Shown here: positions 17,701-24,564 of the stretch, in pieces | Layout of the letters: each line of letters begins with the position of its first letter | How positions within the stretch are numbered: the stretch's first letter is position 1 | NCBI GenBank assembly: GCA_002450165.1 | Contig: DJYQ01000031.1 | Span: 1 to 38,648, forward strand | Source of the DNA: Prevotellaceae bacterium UBA6974 | GTDB taxonomy: Bacteria > Bacteroidota > Bacteroidia > Bacteroidales > Bacteroidaceae | Direction: 5' to 3' | Length of the DNA stretch: 38,648 nt | The notes under the pieces: generated by a model | Told to the model about the DNA's origin: nothing | Database searches by the model: none | Seen by the model: only the letters and a program-made list of their open reading frames with translations | Program-made: the position numbers and the translations under genes

Positions 17701-18496
17701 TGACAGAGGTCAGGATGGAACCGCGCGTCCAATTGCTGCAGTCATCCGTGAAAAGGGCACCAACAGCGAGCGCGAAATGGCTTATGCCTTCTACCTGGCG
17801 GGCTTTGACGTGAAGGACGTTACAATGACCGACCTGATTACAGGCCGCGAGACATTGGAGGAGGTTAACCTGATTGCCTTCTGCGGAGGCTTCTCCAATT
17901 CCGACGTACTGGGTTCAGCCAAAGGTTGGGCTGGAGCTTTCCTGTACAACCCCAAGGCCAAGGAAGCGTTGGACCGCTTCTATGCACGCAAGGACACCCT
18001 GTCCTTTGGCGTATGCAACGGATGTCAGCTGATGGTCGAACTGGGATTGCTAAACAACGACCATGCCGTAAGCAATGCACGTGATTACGCCCAGATGCTA
18101 CATAACGACTCGCACAAGTTTGAAAGTGCCTTCGTCGGCCTCGAGATTCCCCAGAACAACTCAGTCATGTTTGGCTCTCTGGCCGGAAGCTGCATAGGAA
18201 CGTGGGTCGCTCATGGCGAGGGTAAGTTCCGTCTGCCCCTGGAAGAGGGCAAATATAACATTTGTGCCAAATTTGCATATAGCCAATATCCCGGCAATCC
18301 AAACGGCAGCGACTACAACGTAGCGGCAATATGCAGCGCCGACGGCCGTCATCTGGCCATCATGCCACATCCCGAACGAACCATATTCCCATGGCAGTGC
18401 GGCTACTATCCCGAAGACCGAAGACTGAGTGACCAGGTGACCCCATGGTTCCAGGCATTCGTAAATGCCAGGAAATGGATTGAGATGAATTCGTAA
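14747..18496 (+). CDS. purL: Phosphoribosylformylglycinamidine synthase, large single-chain type
   Basis: Fourth step of purine synthesis: FGAR + ATP + glutamine to FGAM. The 1249-residue chain is the fused type found in Proteobacteria and Bacteroidetes. The linker and synthase halves carry FGFAQINSEHCRHKIFGG, KAETHNFPTTVEPFNGASTG and TDRGACAMDSISLSANWMWP. The C-terminal glutaminase domain has its nucleophile C1090 in FGVCNGCQL, with H1208 and E1210 in MPHPERTIFPWQ completing the triad. No domain looks broken. The stop codon at 18494-18496 is followed directly by AATTCAT-type heptad repeats. Confidence 0.98.
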   Translation: MAISFFKTEQNSIIATACSHTLTSEDTEKLCWLYGQATKLDGDSIEGLFVGPRREMITPWSTNAVEITQNMAIDGISRIEEYFPVASEDAEYDPMLQRMYRNGLDQDIFTVNIEPKPIEYITELEEYNEKEGLALSDEEIAYLHKVEGQLGRPLTDSEVFGFAQINSEHCRHKIFGGTFVIDGEEKESSLFQMIKKTTQENPNNILSAYKDNVAFSKGPVVELFSPADHSKPDFFRTKEVESVISLKAETHNFPTTVEPFNGASTGSGGEIRDRMGGGVGSMPIAGTAVYMTSYPRNNGSKGLLPERPWLYQTPEQILTKASNGASDFGNKFGQPLIAGSVLTFEHQETPLDATYAYDKVIMLAGGVGYGTRRDCLKGEPEPGNKIVVMGGENYRIGLGGGSVSSVETGRYSSGIELNAVQRANPEMQKRVYNVVRALCEEDENPIVSIHDHGSAGHVNCLSELVEECGGLIHMDKLPIGDRTLSAKEIIANESQERMGLLIDQEAIGHVQKIADRERAPMYTVGETTGDHRFVFEQADGVRPFDLAVDQMFGSSPKTIMTDRTVERKYEVVSYPAFTDNVWINEHLEAVLNLEAVACKDWLTNKVDRCVSGRVARQQCQGELQLPLSDCGAVALDYRGRKGIATALGHAPQAALADPAAGSVLSVAEALTNLVWAPLVVGTDRGACAMDSISLSANWMWPCRAQEGEDARLYTAVKALSDFCCSLHINVPTGKDSLSMTQKYPDGQKVISPGTVIVSAGGEVRDIRKIVSPVIKTGIPSRLYHIDFSFDKLQLGGSALAQSMNKVGSDVPTVQNAEYFRDAFLAVQQLISEGLVLAGHDISAGGLVTCLLEMCFANTHGGLDINLNKLRDTDIVKALFAENPGVVIQVSNQNASRVKKILDDAGIGYAKIGVPCEKQREISIVFGQQTISLDIDHLRDVWYGASYRMDTKQSFNGKARERFENYRNIPVKPVFPKDFTGKLTQYDRGQDGTARPIAAVIREKGTNSEREMAYAFYLAGFDVKDVTMTDLITGRETLEEVNLIAFCGGFSNSDVLGSAKGWAGAFLYNPKAKEALDRFYARKDTLSFGVCNGCQLMVELGLLNNDHAVSNARDYAQMLHNDSHKFESAFVGLEIPQNNSVMFGSLAGSCIGTWVAHGEGKFRLPLEEGKYNICAKFAYSQYPGNPNGSDYNVAAICSADGRHLAIMPHPERTIFPWQCGYYPEDRRLSDQVTPWFQAFVNARKWIEMNS

Positions 18497-18595
18497 TTCT
18501 CAATCCATAATTCATAATTAAGACTATACATCAGCAATCACAAGGAAAGGCATTGGAAAGAAACAATTAAGAATTGTGAATTATGAATTATGAAT
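18497..18595. repeat. Inverted pair of AATTATG-type heptad repeats around a short spacer
   Basis: AATTCTC, AATCCAT, AATTCAT, AATT run from the base after the purL stop. AATTAAG, AATTGTG, AATTATG, AATTATG, AATTATT run from about 18565 into the first codons of the chromate transporter gene. The two arrays are in opposite orientation and could pair. The transporter's first residues (MNYEL) are encoded by the array. Confidence 0.85.
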
Positions 18596-19110
18596 TATTC
18601 AAGACATTCTTACAAATCGGTCTCTTTACCATTGGCGGCGGCTATGCCATGATACCGCTGATAGAGCAGAAGGTAGTGGATGAGAAGCACTGGCTTGGGC
18701 GCAAGGAGCTGATGGACCTGATGGCCGTAGCACAATCATGTCCCGGGGTGTTTGCCGTAAACATCAGCATCTTTATCGGGTACAAGCTACGCAAAACCCC
18801 AGGTGCATTGCTGTGCACCGTCGGCACAGCCCTCCCCTCCTTCGTCATAATCCTGGCCATTGCATTGTTCTTCCAGCAGTTCAGGAACTACAGTGCCGTA
18901 GAAAGCATCTTCCGTGGCATCCGTCCTGCGGTGGTAGCCCTGATTGCCGCACCGGTTTTCCGCATGGCCAAGACTGCCCGAATCTGTCGGTATAACGTAT
19001 GGATTCCCATCGTATCCGCCCTTGCAATATGGCTGTTGGGCTTCTCCCCCGTATATGTCGTGATATTGGCAGCCCTGGGCGGATATACCTATGGACAATT
19101 GATGAAATAG
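18583..19110 (+). CDS. chrA1: Chromate transporter, first subunit
   Basis: 175 residues with about five to six membrane helices, a short-chain CHR family protein. Signature: LFKTFLQIGLFTIGGGYAMIPLIEQ, then LMAVAQSCPGVFAVNISIFIGYK. The family moves chromate and probably sulfate-like anions outward; natural substrates in gut anaerobes are not known. Short-chain proteins work in pairs, and the partner follows 25 bp downstream. The first five codons lie inside a heptad repeat, so the N-terminus could shift if the repeat number changed. Confidence 0.92.
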   Translation: MNYELFKTFLQIGLFTIGGGYAMIPLIEQKVVDEKHWLGRKELMDLMAVAQSCPGVFAVNISIFIGYKLRKTPGALLCTVGTALPSFVIILAIALFFQQFRNYSAVESIFRGIRPAVVALIAAPVFRMAKTARICRYNVWIPIVSALAIWLLGFSPVYVVILAALGGYTYGQLMK

Positions 19111-19135
19111 ACAGTAAAACGCAAGACAGTTCAAA

Positions 19136-19708
19136 ATGATATTTCTGCAACTATTCATAACATTTTTCCAGATTGGCCTTTTCGGGTTTGGCGGCGGCTA
19201 TGCCATGCTATCCATGATACAAAGTGATGTAGTCAGCAACCACCATTGGCTTACCTCCGGCCAGTTTACCGACATCGTAGCTATCAGCCAGATGACACCA
19301 GGTCCCATAGGCATCAACTCTGCCACCTATGTAGGATATACTGCAGTAGTGAATGCCGGATACCCTGTCTGGGCAGGCGTCCTGGGCTCCTTCGTGGCAA
19401 CACTGTCCGTAATCCTGCCCAGCTTCGTATTGATGATTATCATAAGCCGGTTCCTGATGAAGTTCAAGAATCACCCTGTTGTCGAGGATGTGTTTACCGG
19501 TCTCCGTCCCGCTGTCGTCGGACTTCTGGCAGCTGCGGCACTGCTATTGTGCACAGCAGACAATTTCAGCAGCCCCGATACAGATGCATGGCAATTCTGG
19601 ATAAGCATAGGATTATTCGCCTTTACCTTCGTCGGACAAAGAACGTACAAGATGAATCCAATTTTGCTAATCGTGTTGTGTGGAGTCGCCGGATTTTTGT
19701 TGCTTTAG
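19136..19708 (+). CDS. chrA2: Chromate transporter, second subunit
   Basis: 190 residues, second member of the short-chain CHR pair, with the parallel motifs FITFFQIGLFGFGGGYAMLSM and IVAISQMTPGPIGINSATYVGY. The PGPIGIN form versus PGVFAVN in the partner is the usual difference between the two halves. About six membrane helices; the chain ends in a hydrophobic segment (ILLIVLCGVAGFLLL). It is co-transcribed with the first subunit. Confidence 0.92.
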   Translation: MIFLQLFITFFQIGLFGFGGGYAMLSMIQSDVVSNHHWLTSGQFTDIVAISQMTPGPIGINSATYVGYTAVVNAGYPVWAGVLGSFVATLSVILPSFVLMIIISRFLMKFKNHPVVEDVFTGLRPAVVGLLAAAALLLCTADNFSSPDTDAWQFWISIGLFAFTFVGQRTYKMNPILLIVLCGVAGFLLL

Positions 19709-19739
19709 GACATAAATCTTGTAATTTTTTGGCCTAATA

Positions 19740-19771
19740 TTTGGACGTTTGCCCAAAATACCATATCTTTG
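19740..19771 (+). promoter_or_regulatory. Promoter for tRNA-Pro
   Basis: TTTG at 19740-19743, a 20-base spacer and TATCTTTG at 19764-19771: the best full match to the Bacteroidetes promoter consensus in the window. Transcription would begin about 33 nt before the tRNA. Confidence 0.8.
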
Positions 19772-19810
19772 CACCGCTTTTCCTGACAGAGGTTCAGCGA
19801 ATCAAGCAAT

Positions 19811-19883
19811 CGGGATGTAGTACAGTTGGTAGTATACTTGGTTTGGGACCAAGGGGTCGCACGTTCGAGTCGTGTCATCCCGA
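19811..19883 (+). tRNA. tRNA-Pro (anticodon UGG)
   Basis: Folds as a full cloverleaf. The acceptor stem CGGGATG pairs with CATCCCG, with A as discriminator. The D arm is GTAC/GTAT, the anticodon stem CTTGG/CCAAG with loop TTTGGGA (anticodon TGG), and the T arm GCACG/CGTGT with loop TTCGAGT. CCA is not encoded. C1-G72 is typical of bacterial proline tRNAs. It is followed by its own terminator. Confidence 0.97.
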
Positions 19884-19891
19884 CTGACAAA

Positions 19892-19928
19892 GACGGTTAT
19901 TCGGAATCGAATGACCGTCATTTTTTTT
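19892..19928 (+). terminator. Rho-independent terminator after tRNA-Pro
   Basis: GACGGTTATTC (19892-19902) pairs with GAATGACCGTC (19909-19919) with one mismatch, followed by eight Ts. Confidence 0.92.
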
Positions 19929-19959
19929 GCAATATAGCTGCGCTTTTATACAAAAATCG

Positions 19960-19990
19960 TTTATTAATCAAAAGTTTTTACGTATTTTTG
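19960..19990 (+). promoter_or_regulatory. Promoter for serC
   Basis: TTTA at 19960-19963, a 19-base spacer and TATTTTTG at 19983-19990, 42 bases before the serC start. Confidence 0.6.
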
Positions 19991-20031
19991 TCCTGCAATC
20001 GATTTAAACCAAAAACCTAAATACATTTATT

Positions 20032-21102
20032 ATGAAAAAGTACAATTTCAATGCCGGTCCGTCCAAACTGCCAAAAGAAGTCATGAAGGCTGTTGCGGAT
20101 GCTTGTATCGAGTTTGAGGGCTCCGGTCTCTCCCTGATGGAGATGAGTCATCGTGCCAAGAACTTCCAGCCCGTGGTAGATGAAGCCGTAGCTCTGTTCA
20201 AGGAGTTGCTGAACATTCCGGAAGGCTACAGCGTACTGTTCCTGGGTGGTGGCGCAAGCCTGGAATTCTGCATGGTTCCATACAACTTCCTGGAGAAGAA
20301 GGCCGCCTATCTGAATACCGGCGTATGGGCAAAGAAAGCCATGGCCGAGGCAAAGCTGTTTGGTGAAACAATCGAGGTGGCAAGCAGCGCAGACAAGACA
20401 TACAACTACATTCCACGCGGTTGGGAGATTCCATCTGATGCCGACTATTTCCATATTACCACCAACAACACAATCTACGGCACCGAAATTCTGCAGGACT
20501 TTGACAGCCCCGTACCCCTGATTGCAGACATGAGTTCGGATATATTCTCGCGTCCAATCGACGTAAGCAAATACGGCATGATTTACGGCGGTGCACAAAA
20601 GAACCTGGCTATGGCAGGCGTTACATTCGTCATTGTCAAGGACGAGCTGCTGGGCAAGGTTAGCCGCACCATCCCCACGATGCTGGATTATCGCACTCAC
20701 ATCAAGGGCGGCAGCATGTTCAACACTCCTCCCACCGTACCCATCTACTGCGCATTGCAGACACTGAAGTGGATCAAGGCAAACGGCGGAGTTGCCGAGA
20801 TGGAGCGCCGTGCTATCGAGAAGGCGGATGCCCTGTATGGCGAAATCGACCGCAACAAGCTGTTCCGTGCCACAGTTGCCAATCCCCAGGATCGCAGCCG
20901 CATGAACATCTGCTTCGTAATGAATGACGAGTACAAGGATCTGGAGGCCGAGTTCATGGCCTTTGCCACAGAGCGCGGCATGGTCGGTATCAAGGGCCAC
21001 CGCAGCGTAGGCGGTTTCCGTGCCTCTACTTACAATGCGGTAACTATCGAGGATGTCAATGCCCTGATACAGTGTATGAAGGATTTTGAAGCACAGCACT
21101 AA
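20032..21102 (+). CDS. serC: Phosphoserine aminotransferase
   Basis: Converts 3-phosphohydroxypyruvate and glutamate to phosphoserine in serine synthesis, and may also serve pyridoxal phosphate synthesis. 356 residues, standard length. N-terminus YNFNAGPSKLPKEVM. The pyridoxal-phosphate lysine is in YGGAQKNLAMAGVTFVIV near 185-202. The C-terminal substrate region is GIKGHRSVGGFRASTYNAV. Followed after 43 bp by serA, with only an AT-rich repeat between, so the two are probably one transcript. Confidence 0.98.
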   Translation: MKKYNFNAGPSKLPKEVMKAVADACIEFEGSGLSLMEMSHRAKNFQPVVDEAVALFKELLNIPEGYSVLFLGGGASLEFCMVPYNFLEKKAAYLNTGVWAKKAMAEAKLFGETIEVASSADKTYNYIPRGWEIPSDADYFHITTNNTIYGTEILQDFDSPVPLIADMSSDIFSRPIDVSKYGMIYGGAQKNLAMAGVTFVIVKDELLGKVSRTIPTMLDYRTHIKGGSMFNTPPTVPIYCALQTLKWIKANGGVAEMERRAIEKADALYGEIDRNKLFRATVANPQDRSRMNICFVMNDEYKDLEAEFMAFATERGMVGIKGHRSVGGFRASTYNAVTIEDVNALIQCMKDFEAQH

Positions 21103-21145
21103 TAGATTTAAGAATTTAAAGATTTAAAGATTTAAGAATTTAAAG
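21103..21145 (+). repeat. AT-rich 7-8 bp tandem repeat filling the serC-serA gap
   Basis: AGATTTA/AGAATTTA/AAGATTTA units run from directly after the serC stop to the base before the serA start codon. Confidence 0.85.
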
Positions 21146-22063
21146 ATGAAAGTTCTTATTGCTACAGAAAAGCCCTTCAGCAAAGTTGCTGTAGATGGCA
21201 TTAAGGAAGTTACAGATGCAGCCGGTTACGAACTGGCTATGTTGGAAAAATACACCGAAAAATCCCAGTTGCTGGAGGCTGTTGCAGACGCAGACGCCCT
21301 GATTGTCCGCAGCGACAAAGTGGATGCCGACGTGATTGCTGCAGCCAAGCAGCTGAAGATTGTCGTACGTGCAGGTGCAGGTTTCGACAACCTGGATTTG
21401 GACGCATGTACAAAGGCCGGCGTCGTTGCAATGAACACCCCCGGACAGAATGCCAACAGCGTTGCCGAACTGGTATTCGGCATGCTTGTAATGGCTGTCC
21501 GCAACTTCTACAACGGCACCAGCGGCACCGAGCTGAAAGGCAAGAAACTGGGAATCCTGGCGTTCGGTAACGTAGGCCGCAACGTAGCACGCATTGCCAA
21601 GGGCTTCGGCATGGACATCATGGCATACGATGCATTCTGCCCCGCAGAAGCAATCGAGGCAGCCGGAGTGAAAGCCGCAAAGAGCCAAGACGAACTGTTC
21701 GAGCAGTGTGACGTTGTATCCCTGCACATTCCTGCAACTCCCGAAACGAAAAAGAGCATCAACGCTGCCCTGGTCGGCAAGATGAAGAAGGGCGGCATTC
21801 TGGTTAACACCGCACGCAAGGAGGTGATTGACGAGGAATCGCTGCTTGCCCTGATGCAGGAACGCACGGACATCAAGTATATTACCGACATCAAACCCGA
21901 CATGGATGCAGACTTTGCCGCCCAATGCGAAGGCCGCTATTTTGCAACGCCCAAAAAGATGGGAGCACAGACAGCCGAGGCCAATGTCAATGCAGGCATC
22001 GCTGCCGCAAACCAGATTGTCGGCTTCATCCGTGACGGCATTACAAAGTTTAAAGTAAACTGA
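21146..22063 (+). CDS. serA: D-3-phosphoglycerate dehydrogenase, short form
   Basis: Oxidises 3-phosphoglycerate to phosphohydroxypyruvate with NAD, the entry step of serine synthesis. 305 residues; it lacks the C-terminal ACT regulatory domain, so serine feedback control of the E. coli kind is not expected. The nucleotide-binding loop is LGILAFGNVGRNVA near 135-148, and the conserved arginine R224 is in LVNTARKEV. The histidine of the usual TPH motif is replaced by lysine (FATPKKMGAQT, K270), and the PxEP-type glutamate is also changed. I recall the same substitution in the Bacteroides/Entamoeba PGDH group, so it is a subfamily trait and not a defect. Confidence 0.93.
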   Translation: MKVLIATEKPFSKVAVDGIKEVTDAAGYELAMLEKYTEKSQLLEAVADADALIVRSDKVDADVIAAAKQLKIVVRAGAGFDNLDLDACTKAGVVAMNTPGQNANSVAELVFGMLVMAVRNFYNGTSGTELKGKKLGILAFGNVGRNVARIAKGFGMDIMAYDAFCPAEAIEAAGVKAAKSQDELFEQCDVVSLHIPATPETKKSINAALVGKMKKGGILVNTARKEVIDEESLLALMQERTDIKYITDIKPDMDADFAAQCEGRYFATPKKMGAQTAEANVNAGIAAANQIVGFIRDGITKFKVN

Positions 22064-22067
22064 GGTA

Positions 22068-22240
22068 CAATGAACGATGGACGATGGACGATGGACGATG
22101 GACGATGGACAACGGACGATGGACAATGAACGATGGACGATGGACAATGGACAATGAACGATGGACAATGAACGATGGACGATGGACGATGGACAATGGA
22201 CGATGGACAATGAACGATGGACGATGGACAATGGACGATG
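22068..22240 (+). repeat. Heptad array, about 24 units of the ACGATGG type
   Basis: Units ACGATGG, ACAATGG and ACAATGA in mixed order, starting five bases after the serA stop and ending eight bases before the next start codon. A 7-bp period is read in all frames as a seven-residue repeat, so open frames across it are artefacts. Confidence 0.95.
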
Positions 22241-22248
22241 TTTAGGCC

Positions 22249-22614
22249 ATGAATAAGGAGGAACATTATCTTAGATTTAAGGCTTTTGCTATTAGAATAA
22301 TAAAAATGGTAGATAGTATGCCAAATACTATTTCAGCGAAAGCTTTAGCTCGTCAGGTTGTTCGTTCTGGGACCTCTCCCTCTGCCAATTACAGAGCAGC
22401 ATGCAAAGCGAAATCGGATAATGATTTCATAAATAAACTGAAGATGGTTGAGGAGGAATTGGATGAGACACTTCATTGGTTAGACATTATTATTGAGACA
22501 GAAATCTTGCCAGAAAAAAGATTGACTGACTTACGTAACGAATGTGAAGAACTGCTGAAGATAACAGTCAAGTCCATAGTCACAATGCGTTCTAAAATCA
22601 ATCGTACATCGTAA
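22249..22614 (+). CDS. Four-helix-bundle protein (23S intervening-sequence type)
   Basis: 121 residues, all helical: HYLRFKAFAIRIIKMVDSMP, then QVVRSGTSPSANYRAACKAK and VEEELDETLHWLDIIIETEI, the pattern of the small S23/IVS four-helix proteins first seen inside 23S rRNA intervening sequences. Role unknown; an RNA-binding or diversity-generating accessory role is known only for relatives. It sits between two heptad arrays of near-inverse sequence (GGACGAT at the left, ATCGTAC at the right). Its last four residues and its stop codon are encoded by the right array. Confidence 0.9.
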   Translation: MNKEEHYLRFKAFAIRIIKMVDSMPNTISAKALARQVVRSGTSPSANYRAACKAKSDNDFINKLKMVEEELDETLHWLDIIIETEILPEKRLTDLRNECEELLKITVKSIVTMRSKINRTS

Positions 22615-22854
22615 ATCGTACATCACATATCGTACATCGTAAATCGTACATCGTACATCACACATCGTACATCACACATCGTACATCACACATCGTACAT
22701 CACACATCGTACATCACACATCGTACATCACACATCGTACATCGTAAATCGTACATCGTAAATCGTACATCACACATCGTACATCACACATCGTACATCA
22801 CACATCGTACATCGTAAATCGTACATCGTAAATCGTACATCGTACATCGTAAAT
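22601..22854 (+). repeat. Heptad array, about 36 units of the ATCGTAC type
   Basis: Units ATCGTAC, ATCGTAA and ATCACAC, largely alternating, so parts also read as a 14-bp period. It begins inside the four-helix-bundle gene, where ATCGTAA supplies the stop codon (22612-22614), and ends 24 bases before the DUF1015 start. There are no unique spacers, so it is not a CRISPR array. Confidence 0.95.
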
Positions 22855-22877
22855 CCTTAAACCCTAAAATCAATAAG

Positions 22878-24143
22878 ATGGCCAGAATAAAACCATTCCG
22901 GGGCATACGCCCCCCAAAGAACCTTGTAGAGCAGGTCGAGAGCCGTCCGTACGATGTCCTGGACAGCGAGGAGGCCCGTGCCGAGGCTGGTGACAATCCT
23001 ATGAGTCTGTACCATATCATCAAGCCAGAGATAAATTTCGAGCCAGGCACAAGCGAGTATGACCCCAAGGTCTATCAAGAGGCAGCAAGGCAGTTCCAAC
23101 TGTTCCAGGAAAATGGATGGCTGGTACAGGACCAGAAGGAGCAGTACTACATCTACGCCCAGACATCCTGCCTGCCAGCAAACGGCAACCGCCAGAAAAC
23201 CCAGTACGGCCTGGTTATCTGTGCACATCAGGACGACTACAAGAATGGCGTTATCAAGAAGCACGAGCTGACCCGCCGCGACAAGGAAGAAGACCGTATG
23301 AAGCACGTACGCGTAAACAGTGCAAATATCGAACCGGTCTTCTTTGCCTATCCCGACAACGCAGTCCTTGACTCACTTATCATGCGCTATGCCAAGACCG
23401 AGCCTGAGTATGATTTCGTCGCCCCGATTGACGGCTTCCGCCATCAGTTGTGGGTAGTCTCCAATGACCAAGACATCCAGACAATTACCGATGAATTTGC
23501 CCAGATGCCTGCCCTGTACATTGCCGACGGCCATCACCGTAGCGCTGCAGCCGCCCTGGTTGGAGCAGAACGCGCCGCACAGAATCCCAACCATACGGGT
23601 AACGAGGAATACAACTACTTCATGGCAGTCGCATTCCAGGCAAGCCAGCTCACAGTCCTTGACTACAACCGCGTGTTCAAGGACCTGAACGGCAACACAT
23701 CCCAACAGTTCCTGGACAAGATCGCAGTCAACTTTACCGTCGAGAAGAAAGGCGCTGATGAGTATCGCCCTGCCCAACCACATGAGTTCAGCCTGTATCT
23801 GGACGGCGAATGGTATTCCCTGAAAGCAAAGCCAGGTACCTACGACCCCAATGACCCAATCGGCGTTCTGGACGTAGATATCAGCAGCCGCCTTATTCTC
23901 CAGGACATCCTGCAACTGGGCGACCTGCGCAGCAGTCAGCGCATTGACTTCGTCGGAGGCCTGCGCGGTCTTGGCGAACTCAAGCGCCGCGTGGACAGCG
24001 GCGAGATGCGTGCAGCACTGGCACTCTACCCCGTCAGCATGAAACAAATCATGGACATCGCCGATGCCGGCAAGATAATGCCCCCAAAGGCCACCTGGTT
24101 CGAACCCAAACTGCGCTCAGGACTCGTAATCCACAAGTTCTGA
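22878..24143 (+). CDS. DUF1015 family protein
   Basis: 421 residues, full length for DUF1015. N-terminus ARIKPFRGIRPPKNLVEQVESRPYDVL; the internal ALYIADGHHRSAAA near 213-226 is the family's conserved histidine block, resembling a nucleotide or nuclease-like site; near the C-terminus is IMPPKATWFEPKLRSGLVIHKF. Biochemical role unproven. In Bacteroidales it regularly accompanies serC and serA, as here, which suggests a link to serine metabolism. The heptad-flanked four-helix gene splits it from serA. A terminator follows. Confidence 0.92.
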   Translation: MARIKPFRGIRPPKNLVEQVESRPYDVLDSEEARAEAGDNPMSLYHIIKPEINFEPGTSEYDPKVYQEAARQFQLFQENGWLVQDQKEQYYIYAQTSCLPANGNRQKTQYGLVICAHQDDYKNGVIKKHELTRRDKEEDRMKHVRVNSANIEPVFFAYPDNAVLDSLIMRYAKTEPEYDFVAPIDGFRHQLWVVSNDQDIQTITDEFAQMPALYIADGHHRSAAAALVGAERAAQNPNHTGNEEYNYFMAVAFQASQLTVLDYNRVFKDLNGNTSQQFLDKIAVNFTVEKKGADEYRPAQPHEFSLYLDGEWYSLKAKPGTYDPNDPIGVLDVDISSRLILQDILQLGDLRSSQRIDFVGGLRGLGELKRRVDSGEMRAALALYPVSMKQIMDIADAGKIMPPKATWFEPKLRSGLVIHKF

Positions 24144-24153
24144 ACAAAAAACT

Positions 24154-24176
24154 GGGTTCGTAAACCCTATTTTTTT
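24154..24176 (+). terminator. Terminator after DUF1015
   Basis: GGGTT (24154-24158) pairs with AACCC (24163-24167) around CGTA, followed by TATTTTTTT. Confidence 0.8.
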
Positions 24177-24217
24177 AAAATAGTAAGTAAGTTAGTAAGT
24201 AAGATGAGTAAGTCGGG
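24177..24217 (+). repeat. AGTAAG element, left copy
   Basis: Begins AAAATAGTAAGTAAGTTAG and continues to GAGTAAGTCGGG. The first 27 bases are identical to 36124-36150 and to the reverse complement of sequence at 38402-38435. Marks the left edge of the accessory island. Confidence 0.9.
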
Positions 24218-24240
24218 GCTGCCCCCGACTTACTCTTTTA
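24206..24240. terminator. Strong 13-bp hairpin, probable bidirectional terminator
   Basis: GAGTAAGTCGGGG (24206-24218) pairs perfectly with 24223-24235 around a 4-base loop, followed by TTTTA. It overlaps the end of the left AGTAAG element. It stands between the DUF1015 gene and the leftward island genes and would isolate the two transcripts. Confidence 0.8.
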
Positions 24241-24255
24241 TGAATTATGAATTAT

Positions 24256-24333
24256 GAAGGCTGCGATTAAGCGAGAGCAATGATAAGCTCGCTTAATTAT
24301 TGCCGAGCATGAGCAGGCTCGAAGCGCAGCTTC
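24256..24333 (+). repeat. 78-bp structured repeat, copy A
   Basis: Outer stem GAAGGCTGCG/CGCAGCTTC with one bulge, an inner hairpin GCAATGAT/ATTATTGC and a second hairpin CGAGC/GCTCG: a three-way junction. Flanked on both sides by AATTATG heptads. Copies B and C lie at 27375 and 27466. Confidence 0.9.
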
Positions 24334-24363
24334 AATTATGAATTAAGAATTATGAATTATGAA

Positions 24364-24564
24364 TTATACCTCCCCTAAATACTCATAAAACACCGCCCTT
24401 ATCCTCGGCGTCACGTCCCTGCCGTTCCATCCGGCATTACGCAACGCACCTGCAAGCCCAGGCGTTCCCCTGATAAACCCGTGCATCATCTTACGCGCAG
24501 CAGACCTTCCTATGTCCGGCCTGTACTCCTGCCCCAGCTCTGCAAGCGAAACTATCTTCTTCAT
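24364..24564 (-). CDS. DUF4248 family protein
   Basis: 66 residues, small and basic: MKKIVSLAELGQEYRPDIG then ARKMMHGFIRGTPGLAGALR and WNGRDVTPRIRAVFYEYLGE. This fits DUF4248, a Bacteroidales family that I know mainly as the neighbour of BT4734-type primase-helicase genes. Function unknown; the size and charge would suit a nucleic-acid-binding accessory. The start overlaps the end of the primase gene by 4 bp. The stop codon TAA is the first base triplet of a TAATTCA heptad array. Confidence 0.8.
   Translation of the reverse strand: MKKIVSLAELGQEYRPDIGRSAARKMMHGFIRGTPGLAGALRNAGWNGRDVTPRIRAVFYEYLGEV

Noticed and set aside
20017..21099. A 360-codon frame opposite serC
   Set aside because: It mirrors a well conserved serC over its whole length and has no family features; it is a shadow frame.
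21140..22266. Frames with repeated SIVHRPS-type peptides opposite serA and the heptad array
   Set aside because: A 7-bp repeat is open in every frame and gives a seven-residue repeat automatically; this is not a protein signal.
22601..22854. CRISPR-like appearance of the ATCGTAC array
   Set aside because: Units are 7 bp with no unique spacers and no cas genes nearby.
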